This document shows positions 55,259 to 64,000 of a stretch of 64,000 nt of DNA, piece by piece. Position 1 is the first letter of the stretch. Each line of letters begins with the position of its first letter. Location: assembly GCA_963971285.1 (NCBI GenBank), contig OZ020250.1:8354499-8418498 (forward strand). Direction: 5' to 3'. Made by a program: the position numbers and the translations under genes. Below the pieces are notes generated by a model. That model worked only from the letters and a program-made list of their open reading frames with translations, had not been told where the DNA came from and ran no database searches. The DNA is from Astropecten irregularis. Taxonomy: Eukaryota > Echinodermata > Asteroidea > Paxillosida > Astropectinidae.

Positions 55259-55560
55259 TCCTTCCCCCAATAAAGAATTTTCCTTCTCGCAAAGATGAAA
55301 AGTGTGTGTCCAGTTCTGTTAACCAAGAGTTCAATGCAGAAATGTCTTTCACGCAAAATCTTAAAGTTCCAGTTTGTCCAGCTCTTTTGATCCAATGTTT
55401 GTTGAGTTCTTTTTGAACATAACTTTCATAACTTTTTCTTTTCTTTTCAACTGCAAAAACCTCTTTTTTTCTTTTAAACTGCCAAAAAACTTCTTCTTCT
55501 TTTTTCTTTCTTTTCTTTTTGATTTTTTTCAACTGTGCTACAAAAAAAACCTTGTGCTCT

Positions 55561-55873
55561 CTAATATGTAAAAAAGTCTTCGAGATGAGATGGTCGTTTC
55601 ACAGTTCGTCCTGATCTGGTTGTGATCTGAGGTGGAGTTTCTTGGGTCACTGGTTCCTTGTCCTTGGTTGGCGGTCCTGCGTTCGTGGAGGTTTCCGTTG
55701 CAACTTCCATGGAGGGGTTGACTGGAGTAAACTTCTCCCTAGTCGTTCGGAGATCCCGACGGTTGCGTCTGTACACATTTCCAGTCTGTGTTGTCACTTC
55801 ATAGGATCGAGGATCTGGTGTATTCTGGGTTACGGTTGCTTTTCTCCACTCGTGCTTCTCTCTGGTTGGTTTA
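55561..55873 (-). pseudogene. C-terminal end of the Mag-like Pol, separated by insertions
   Basis: Minus-strand KPTREKHEWRKATV, RSYEVTTQTGNVYRRNRRDLR and TRSGRTVKRP is the standard Pol C-terminus of this group. It belongs directly after GDTV near 59608 and stops with TAG at 55563-55561. The 3.7 kb between the two halves is the inserted MITE and LINE. Confidence 0.85.
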
Positions 55874-55874
55874 A

Positions 55875-56253
55875 AGGCATTGCATACGTTTGGTAATGAC
55901 TCTGAAAATTTATGGCAATAAAAACTTACTTGGGGAGAAGTACAGCTGCTTTGGATAGTATAATGCATATTGAGAAACGTTCAATTCGAAGTACCGCGGT
56001 TATGGAAAAATATGTCACTTTTTATCTCCAAAAATTATGAATCTGAGAAGCGTTATGGCCGTAACGCTTCTCAGCTATTGACTTACTGTTATCTGGCGTG
56101 AAATAACCGCTCTATAGTTTGTCGCCAAAATTTTCACAAACGCTACCACCTTTTGAATTGAAACTTTCACAGGTTAGTTTTATGGTATATATATACAATT
56201 ATATTGGTTTGAAACAAACAATAGGCTCAAATTACCAAACGTATGCAATCCCT
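55875..56253. mobile_element. TTAA MITE of a second family
   Basis: Flanked by TTAA (55871-55874 and 56254-56257). Termini aggcattgcatacgtttgg and ccaaacgtatgcaatccct are inverted repeats. 379 bp, non-coding, different from family E but with the same TTAA target. Confidence 0.8.
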
Positions 56254-56257
56254 TTAA

Positions 56258-59200
56258 CTCTAGCTGTCGACTTTTTGTCGACCTCCTGAGTCCTATAATT
56301 CGGAAGGGTACAGGTTAAAAACATGTTGAGGGTCGTGGCCGCCCGATAGTACAGTATCCCGAACTCGTTAGTAATGCAACGAGAGGCTGATCTTTCAGCG
56401 GGTGTTAAATGCTGGGGTAGCTGTTCTGCCTTGGACATGCATGGATGGTGGTCCGTGCATCTACTTCCAGTTGCTCTCCCGAGGCCATCCGGATGCTTCT
56501 ACCTCCTTGGCAGAGGGTTCTTTGGGTCTCTTGCTGTCAATCTTGGGGTGCCGAATCAGTTTTTCTGACTAGTAAGCCTTGGTTCCTTTTCCTTCTTCTC
56601 AAAAACCATTATGTCAGTTCAATCAAATGTACCTCGTTCTAAACCTGCATCTAGAACCCCACCGTCTAGGGCGTCTACATCTAAAGACCTTAATGTATGT
56701 TTCGCCAACGTTCGAGGAGTTAAGGGGAATTTTACTGCAATTCAGTCGTTTTTGCATGCAAACTCTCCTGACATCCTTGCTCTTTGTGAGTCCCGACTTA
56801 ATGATGAGGTGATGTCTTCTTCACTAGCTGTGCCTGGCTATGTTATTCATAGACTTGATGCTCCACCCTGCCATGGACTTGGTATTTTTGTCAAGACATC
56901 ACTTCCCCTCAGCCGTGAAATCGCTCTTGAGGATGTGACTCATGAATATGTATGTCTCCGGCTTGCACTTATTCATTCCACCATATACCTCTACTTCTTG
57001 TACCGATCTCCATCATCTCAGCAGTGCGCCATATTTGATGCAATTTCCAGCAGCATCGACTCTGCGCTGTCCCAACATCCTACTGCTGAAGTTATGGTCT
57101 TTGGTGATTTTAATGTTCATCACAAGGAGTGGCTAGTTCATTCTCACAGTACAAAATGCCTCTGGCGTAAGCGCTTACAACTTTGCTGTATCTCATGACC
57201 TTACCCAGATCATTTCAGCTCCCACTCGTATCCCAGATCGTGCTTCTGATAACAGATATCTCCTTGATTTGTTCCTTTGTTCAAATCCTAACATTTGCAC
57301 GCCAACAATACTTTCTCCACTAGGCACGTCTGACCATGTTAACATTGAAGTTCAGATAAGTTGCTCCTCTACACCGACCAGTTCTCATCCATACCACCGA
57401 ACTGTTTTCCAGTATGGCAAGGCTGACTGGGACGGGTTACGATCTTTCCTAGGCGATGTCCCTTGGAACTCCGTTTTCTGCCTGAGTCCTTCTGAGGCAG
57501 CGTCAGAAGTCACTGATTGGATTCAGATTGGTATGGATCTGTTTGTCCCCTCTAAAACCTATCAAGTCAAACCCCACTCAAATCCTTTGTTTACCCCCGC
57601 TTGTGCTGCTGCTATTGCACATCGGAATCATTATTTTCATCAATTTCATCGTGTTTGCTCTACTAAGACTCGACATCAATTTCGTCTTGCTAGCAACCGC
57701 TGCAAAAAAAGTGCTGGAGAGCGCTAAGTGCCAGTATGCCGAGTCTCTCCGAGATAGTATAACCACTCAACGTCTTGGTAGCAAGGATTTCTGGAGAATT
57801 GCTAATAGTGTCCTAAACAGAAGTAAATCTACAATTCCAGTCCCGTTGAATGGCCCTGAAGTACTTACTTCTCCATCTGATAAAGCCAATCTCTTGGCTG
57901 AAAGATTTGCTGCCAACTCCACTCTTGATGACTCAGGCCACAATCTGCCGGATTTTCCTCTCCGGACTGATAGCAACCTCTCCATAGCCATTATCACTCC
58001 TAAGATGGTATCTAAGGTTATCAAACATCTTGATACGTCAAAAGCCACTGGACTTGACTGTATCCCTGTTCTTGTCCTGAAAATGTGTTCACCCGAATTG
58101 TCCTCAGTCCTGTCTAAACTGTATAACCTTTGTCTCTCAAATTCCACATTTCCTTCTGATTGGAAAGCAGCCTCCGTTGTCCCAGTTTTCAAAGGCTCTG
58201 GTGAAAAGTCTGACCCCTCTAACTATCGACCTATTAGCCTCCTTCCAATCATCAGCAAGGTGTTTGAATGTCTCATCAACCAGCATCTCATGGATTACCT
58301 TGAAACCAACACACTACTAACCGATGTCCAATATGGGTTCCGGCACTCTAGATCTACTGGTGACTTTTTGTCTATGGTCACTGAGCACCTGAACAGGATA
58401 TTAGATCTCCGTGGTGAGGCGTGGCTTGTTGCTCTTGATATATCTAAGGCCTTTGATCGAGTCTGGCACAAAGGTCTCATCCATAAGCTCAAGTCCTACG
58501 GCATCTTTGGTCAACTTCTCAATCTAATCTCTGATTTTCTTAGCAATCGAAAATTCACTGTTGTTCACAAGGGGCAGTCCTCTTCCATCCACAGCGTCAA
58601 CGCAGGTGTCCCGCAAGGCTCTGTATTGGGACCAACTTTGTTCTTGCTTTATATCAATAACCTGCCTGACTCTTTATCATCTCAGATTGCCATCTACGCT
58701 GACGACACAACCCTGTATACAACATATCCTGGTCCCCGGTTTTCCACTCATCAAGTCCAAGCTAGTAATGATCTCAACCATGATCTTATGAATGTCACCA
58801 ATTGGGGAACGAATGGCTCGTCACCTTCAATTAAAAGAAAAAAACCTGTTATGTAGATCTACATCTACATCATCTATTCGTCATACCTTGTCCATGAACT
58901 CTACATCTCTTCAGGAAGTTAGTGACATCAGGTTATACTTGGTCTTGACATCACCAATAAACTCTCCTGGGTCAAGTTCATCAGTGGTATTGCCAAAAGG
59001 GCCTCTCAACGTGTAGGTTGTCTATACCGTGCACGGAAATGCCTTTTCCCCTGCCATTCTGCACTTATACAAGACGACAATCCGCCCTGTTATGGAGTAC
59101 TGTTGTCACATCTGGTCCGGTGCTCCAGCTTGTCACCTTTCTCTGTTGGACAGAATACAGCGTCGTGTTGTTAACCTGGTGGGCCAAGAATTGTCATCTT

Positions 59201-59607
59201 CCTTGGAACCCCTCTCACATCGGCGCAATGTATCTTCACTGAGCCTGTTTTACAGATACTATCACGGCATGTGTTCTAATGACCTTTCGTTGGTCGTCCC
59301 TGTTGGCCGCCCCTTCACAACGAACCACTCGCCTCTCAGTCAAATCCCATCCTCATACAGTCGTGACTCCCAAATGCAGGTCCAAGGGGTATGCTATGAG
59401 TTTCTTTCCACGTACTGCTTCACTCTGGAACTCCTTACCTGCATCCTGTTTCCCTGCTGTATATAATTTGTCTACGTTCAAGTGCAATGTGAATAGGCTT
59501 CTGTTATCCTAATTCTGTGCACTTTCTTTTCCTTTCTCTTTCTTTTTTAGCCCTCACCTCGAGTGGTCTTTGTGCCTTGTGTTGGGCGACTTCCATAAAA
59601 TAAAAAA
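56258..59607 (+). mobile_element. Jockey-type LINE, nearly full length but frameshifted
   Basis: Begins about 350 bp upstream of the endonuclease frame and ends in an A-rich tail (ataaaataaaaaa, to 59607) after a 3' UTR. It lies in Mag-like Pol in the opposite orientation. Frame breaks are listed under the coding feature. The 5' limit is not exact. Confidence 0.8.
56611..59512 (+). pseudogene. Jockey-type ORF2: endonuclease and reverse transcriptase
   Basis: ATG at 56611. The AP-endonuclease domain (FANVRGVKGNFTAIQSFL; DILALCESRL; VFGDFNVHHKEW) breaks at an A4 run near 57153, shifts again at an A7 run (57704-57710), and continues into RT: LDTSKATGLDCIPVLVLK, NYRPISLLPIISKVFE, QYGFRHSRST, ALDISKAFDRVWHKGL, NAGVPQGSVLGPTLFLLYIN and the catalytic IYADDTTLY near 58700. 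Frames shift again after NVTNWG (58800) and near 59300. The C-terminal block (TIRPVMEYCCHIWSGAP; RRNVSSLSLFYRYYHG; LWNSLPASCF) is retained to a TAA at 59512. The protein would nick DNA and prime reverse transcription; this copy is inactive. Confidence 0.88.
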
Positions 59608-61735
59608 CTGTGTCACCAACTCTGAGAGGAGGCAGGTCCTTTGCGCCCTTGTTGTAGTAGTGAGACTGTCGCTTCTTATTGGCCGACAGCTGGTGTGTAA
59701 CTCTGTCGGTTATCTTTGGCTCCAGGAGTCTACTGGTTGACGGCAGAAGAGTCTTGGTTCTGCGATTCATGAGGCGTTGAACTGGGCTGCTGGACAGTCC
59801 TTGAGTTGGAGTATTTCGGAAATCCAAGAGTGCCAGATACGGATCACCTCTGGCCTTCTTGGCCTTTGTCAAGAGAGTTTTGGCCATCTTCACTGCCTGC
59901 TCCGCCTTTCCATTGCTCTGAGGGTAGTGAGGAGAAGAGGTTTTGTGTGTGAACTCCCACTGTGCGGTGAATGACTTGAACAGATCAGATGTGAACTGAG
60001 CTCCATTATCGGTCATCAAAACATCAGGGATTCCATGGCGAGCAAAAGTAGCTTTTAGCTTTCTGATGACTGTCTGTGATGTAGTGTCTTCAAGGTAGCC
60101 AATCTCCCAGAAGTTGGAGTAGTAGTCGACTGTGACCAAAAAGTTGTTTTGGCCATGTACACACAGGTCTGCGCCGACACGTGCCTAGGGTCGACTTGGA
60201 ATCTCGTGTGGATGTAGTGTCTCCTTCTGTTGCTTGGACTCAAGTGATCTGCAGATGTCAAACATCTGGATGTAATCTTTCACCTCTGCTGTGATACCTG
60301 TCCAGTACAGGCATTCTCGTGCCCGTCGGAGACATCCTTCAATTCCCAGATGAGAGGAGTGTATGCGTTGGAGCATTTTACTGCGGAGGGTCCTGGGACA
60401 AGAACCCTTTCTCCTTTGAAGATAAGTCCATCTTGCATACTGAGCTCATCTGATTTGTTGTCTGACCATCCCATCAAAATGGCCTCCTTCAGCAACAACA
60501 GTGTAGCGTCATCGGATGTGTGTTGTTGCAAGTCATGCAGTCGCTGTTCGGTGATTGGCAAGTACTCGATCATGTTGACAGTTTCAAGCTGCTGTTGAAA
60601 GCGATCTGGCGACTCATCAGCCAAATACGCTCTGCTCATGGTATTGGCAAGATACATTTTTTTTCCTTGATGGTATGAGACTTTCACATTGTATGTTTGT
60701 AGTCTCATCAGCATCCTCTGTAGCCGTTTTGGAGCTTGATGTAGTTGATGTAGACTTGAGAACAATCATCTCAAGTGGTTTGTGATCTGTCTGTACGTTC
60801 ACCTGGCGACCATATGTGTATTGGTGAAATCGTTCCACTCCGCATCTTTCTGTGTCAGCCTTCTCAGTGGCTCACAGATGTCACTCAGCTGCGGTAGAAA
60901 CTTGCTGAGAAACAAAGCCGATTAATCTCAACTATTCTTTCTCGTTCACTGGCTTCTGCATCTCCTGTACAGCTCTCACTTTCGCCGGATCGGGTTTTAG
61001 GCCGTCAGCTGTGATGAGATGGCCCATGAATAGCACCTGATTAATCTTTAGCTTCAATTTAGCTTTGTTCAGCTTCAAGTTTCGCTGCCGGCATCTTTCC
61101 AACAGCGGCTGTAGCTTGATATCGTTGTCGGCTACTGCTTCTGTCATGGTTTCTCCTTCCCCATATACCAGGATATCATCAGATATGGTGTAGACTCAGG
61201 AAAGCCCTTCTATGACTTGGTCTTGCCGTCTCTGGAATTCCTCCGGTGCTGTGTTGATTCCAAATGGCATTCTCAACCATCGGTACCTGCCAAATGGTGT
61301 ATTGAATGTCGTCAGGTAGAAGCTTTCTTCATCTAGCTCTACGTGCCAGAATCCATTCTTTGCATCTAGGACAGAGAACACTTTGGCATTTGTCAAGTCA
61401 GGGAGGATATCTTCGATTGTCTTCATTGGGTAGTGGCTTCTTTTCAGCGCTTTGTTGACGTCTTTGGGATCTAGACAGATTCTCAGCTTCTCTGGTTTGT
61501 CTACACAGACGAGGCTGGATACCCATGGTGTGGGAGAATCAACTGGCTTGATGATTGTTGCCTTCGTCAATTTCTCTAGCTCTCTCTTCAGCTTTTCTTT
61601 TATGGCAACTGGCACCCGTCTCGGTGGTTGGACTACTGGCATGACAGTGGAGTCCACATACAGATGATATTTACCATCGAGGCAGCCTGTACCGTTGAAA
61701 ACATCAGCAAACTCATCGATCAGCTGTTCTGATGA
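59608..61735 (-). pseudogene. RT, RNase H and integrase of the Mag-like element
   Basis: RT is clear at 61657-61196 (PRRVPVAIKEKLKRELEKL; VFSVLDAKNGFWHVELDEES; LRMPFGINTAPEEFQR). A TGA at 61198-61196 interrupts it just before the catalytic motif, which reads ISDDILVYG. RNase H pieces (TDHKPLE, 60785; VSYHQGKKMYLANTMSRA, 60680) lie in shifted frames. The integrase has its H..H finger (SSHLGIEGCLRRARECLYW) and a complete D, D, E set (VTVDYYSNF; MTDNGAQF; SNGKAEQAVKM). The frame is cut at GDTV by the A-rich tail of the LINE at 59607. Confidence 0.85.
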
Positions 61736-62877
61736 CTAAGCCGTCTGTGTCTGTGACACTACTTGTGCGATGTTCTCATATTTTACTTCTATCAGGCCCT
61801 TTTGCTGTGCTGCTCTGTTCCCCAGTATGGGTGTCATTCCCACATCATCAATGACCACAAATTCCACTTTGTACTTCTTCTGGTTCTTGAGGTTAATCAC
61901 TTTCAATGTGCATCGCCCAAGTGGTTTCATCGTTGTCTTGTTGTACATAGACAACACTTGATCTGTATCTGTGAGCTGCACATTACCAATCATCTGCTTC
62001 GAGATCACATTACAAGTTGCTCCTGAGTCTATCTGTAGTCGAACTGGCTTTCCCTCTACCAACATCTTGGCATGGATGCCCTTTGCATGTGACTTCTCCA
62101 CTTTGTGGACTCGTTCCGGTATGAGGGCCATAGTCATTAGCTCCTCATAGTAAGACTCATCAGAACTACTGTCGTCTTGTACTGGATGGACTTTAGCACT
62201 CTTTGTGCGGCACTGCTTTGCATAGTGATTCATTTTGTGGCATTTTCCACACTCTTTGCCGTAAGCTTGGCATTTTTCCTTTGCAAACTCGTGCTGCAGG
62301 CCGCAAAACTTACATGTACCAGCTTGCTTCATTGTTTTCTTTTGTGGAGCTTGTCTCTTCTGCTCTTCTGCATGAACTTCTGTGGCGCCAGGCTGTTCAA
62401 AGGTTTTTATTCTCTCCTTTGACAGCTCAGTGGCTCTGCTTATGGCTAGACATCTCTCCAGGTCGAGGTTCATCTCTCTCTCAACAGTCGTTCACGCAGA
62501 CTGGAGTCTCAGGCCAAAATTGCAGCTCTCAGCAAATACTTTCAGCTCAGTTAAATACTTGTCAACTCTCCACTTTCCTGGTTTCTTGTGAAGAACCTGT
62601 ACCGTTGTACTGTCTCATTCTTTTTAGGATCACAGTGAGCGTCCAAAGCTAGGAGAACGTCGTCCAGCTGTGATTCATTTGTTTGCCCAAGTGCCTTGTA
62701 CACTTCTATTCCTTTGGTACCAATAAGATACTGGAACATCTTCACTTTGACTGATTCTTCTTTATTAGCCATCGCAAGTTCCGTGTATAGGTTCAATTCT
62801 TCTTTCCATCTTTTCCATGTCTTTGGAAGATATCTCACTTCCATGTCAAGGTTAGCGGGTGGCTTTATTCTATCCAT
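61736..62877 (-). pseudogene. Gag and protease of the Mag-like element
   Basis: ATG at 62877. The first 108 codons (MDRIKPPANLDMEVRYLPKTW...) are Gag N-terminal. A frameshift between 62551 and 62473 leads into a frame with two zinc knuckle-like clusters (CKFCGLQHEFAKEKC; CGKCHKMNHYAKQC) and an aspartic protease start LQIDSGATCNVIS. A TAG at 61738-61736 ends the frame, although RT follows in the same register. Gag packages the RNA and the protease cuts the polyprotein; this copy cannot make a complete one. Confidence 0.8.
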
Positions 62878-63303
62878 TTCTCTTGTCAGCGGGTAGATCT
62901 ATTATTGCTTATGACAGAAATATTTATGCCCAAGGTCAGAAATTTCCAGGTACTTTCTCCCAAGACTTATACTAATCAGCTAAATCATGGAAGGGGTTTG
63001 ACCCATTCCCAAGATCATTCAGGCTCAAACAAAAACTACCTGTTCTTACAACAATTTCTTCAAAGTTGCAGTTCAGTAACAACATATAGCACAATATCTA
63101 CTGTCTATCGCCTCCGTCTTACTTAGCACAATTTCTAAAGTAAGCATTGAAATCGGTGTACTTTACCCAGCTGTTCACTTCTTACACTGTTGCAGTTAGA
63201 CGCACACAGAGGGTTTTCATTCCACAATCCACAGCCTCGGTTTTAACTTTCTTCTACCATTTGCTGTGCCTGATCAAGTACATGACACTCACTTCTGACA
63301 CCA

Positions 63304-63519
63304 TGTTATAGTTGTGGGTCTTAGCTTATACAAACTGAGACAATAGAGACAGGTTTCAAGTCAACTCAATCAATTGTCATGTTCAAGATCTTCAATATGT
63401 ATGTGCTCTAACTATTATCAGCCGTGCTGGTTAACTGCAATGACTCACTAAAAAGTATGCACTCTTATGATGGTCAACAGAGGGCGGCATTATACTTGAC
63501 CACATTAACTCTTGTTACA
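63304..63519 (-). repeat. 5' LTR of the Mag-like Gypsy element
   Basis: Minus strand TGTAACAAGAG...CTATAACA. It is followed in that direction by tggtgtcagaagtgagtg (63303-63286), a primer-binding site of the type seen in Mag-like elements. Confidence 0.85.
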
Positions 63520-64000
63520 TATGACATGTACTCAAGCATAGTAAATAAACATGTTCAACGTTGACATAATTAATGGTAGACAATATGTACGTACATACGG
63601 TGCAAGGTCTCATAAATCCCACTTTCATAAAATTGGGTTTAAGATGTCAAAATACCCCCTCACCCCCTTACTTAACAATCAAACAAAGTATTGTACTTAT
63701 TTCTGCTAAATAATTATTGTCCCATTAATAAGTACAAGACAAAAATGTACAGCAAAAATAAAACCTTTTTGAGTATGATGGCATTATTCATGTTGTGTAT
63801 GTTTCAGTGGACAATAATACAAACATGTTCAAACTAAACTTCCAAGGTAGATGTGCATTATATGTGCACAGAGCTGAAGGGTGTAATTATTCCCTGTGAT
63901 GAAACTCGGAAGTCCTGTAACATTTTCATTCAAAAACTTACATTAGTTTTAAACCGTACCATTTTATGTAGCTTCAAAATAATATGCACAAAAGCCATAC
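63520..64000. other. Non-coding stretch
   Basis: AT-rich, no gene or element termini recognised before the window ends. Confidence 0.5.

Larger units (their letters stand above)
55044..63519 (-). mobile_element. Mag-like Gypsy LTR retrotransposon, decayed and nested
   Basis: LTRs at 55044-55258 and 63304-63519 differ at roughly 15 positions by eye, so this insertion is older than the GC-rich Gypsy. The minus-strand order is LTR, tRNA-primer site, Gag with zinc knuckles, protease, RT, RNase H, integrase, polypurine tract, LTR. Pol is split by a MITE and a Jockey-type LINE (55875-59607) and has several frameshifts and stops. No clear target-site duplication was found. Confidence 0.85.

Overview
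This is animal nuclear DNA, most likely from a marine invertebrate; the sequence does not fix the species. No bacterial operon, CRISPR array, rRNA or intact tRNA gene is visible. The background is AT-rich and about two thirds of the window is transposable elements stacked in one another. The mix (DIRS-type tyrosine-recombinase retroelements, Helentron-like rolling-circle elements with minisatellites, Penelope-like and Mag-like Gypsy remnants, TTAA MITEs) together with an HNK-1/chondroitin-type sulfotransferase fits a bivalve, brachiopod, hemichordate, echinoderm or amphioxus.

Host genes: the one clear host exon is the last exon of a Golgi carbohydrate sulfotransferase on the minus strand (8963-9937), with a visible 3' splice site. 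A short minus-strand exon at 49126-49222 encodes a membrane-anchor N-terminus and ends in a splice donor. It could be the first coding exon of the same gene, making 10-49 kb one intron filled with transposons, but exon phases require at least one more exon.

Layout: 1-3.3 kb, simple repeats and a decayed non-LTR reverse transcriptase; 3.3-4.2 kb, Helentron-like family A; 4.7-8.7 kb, DIRS-like element broken by a tRNA-derived SINE; 9-10 kb, sulfotransferase exon; 10.4-13.2 kb, inverted and tandem repeats; 14.1-17.5 kb, element with GC-rich inverted ends holding a deleted DIRS derivative; 17.7-28 kb, dense families A, B and C; 28.8-32.3 kb, cluster of TTAA MITEs; 33.1-47.7 kb, a MITE split by a GC-rich Gypsy element, itself split by a run of family B copies and carrying an exact 2797-bp tandem duplication; 48-55 kb, Penelope fragment, putative exon, MITEs and family A; 55.0-63.5 kb, a minus-strand Mag-like Gypsy pseudo-element split by a Jockey-type LINE and a MITE.

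The most distinctive signal is the set of Helentron-like families. Each complete copy has a 5' terminal hairpin, a T- or TTC-rich tract, an internal block often carrying about 129-bp repeats, an inverted copy of the 5' motif near the 3' end, a 3' hairpin and a terminal CTAG followed by T. The 5' hairpin is often present two or three times in a row. Families that otherwise look unrelated share paired TGACGTCA sites, and two share inverted ACTTCCGG sites.
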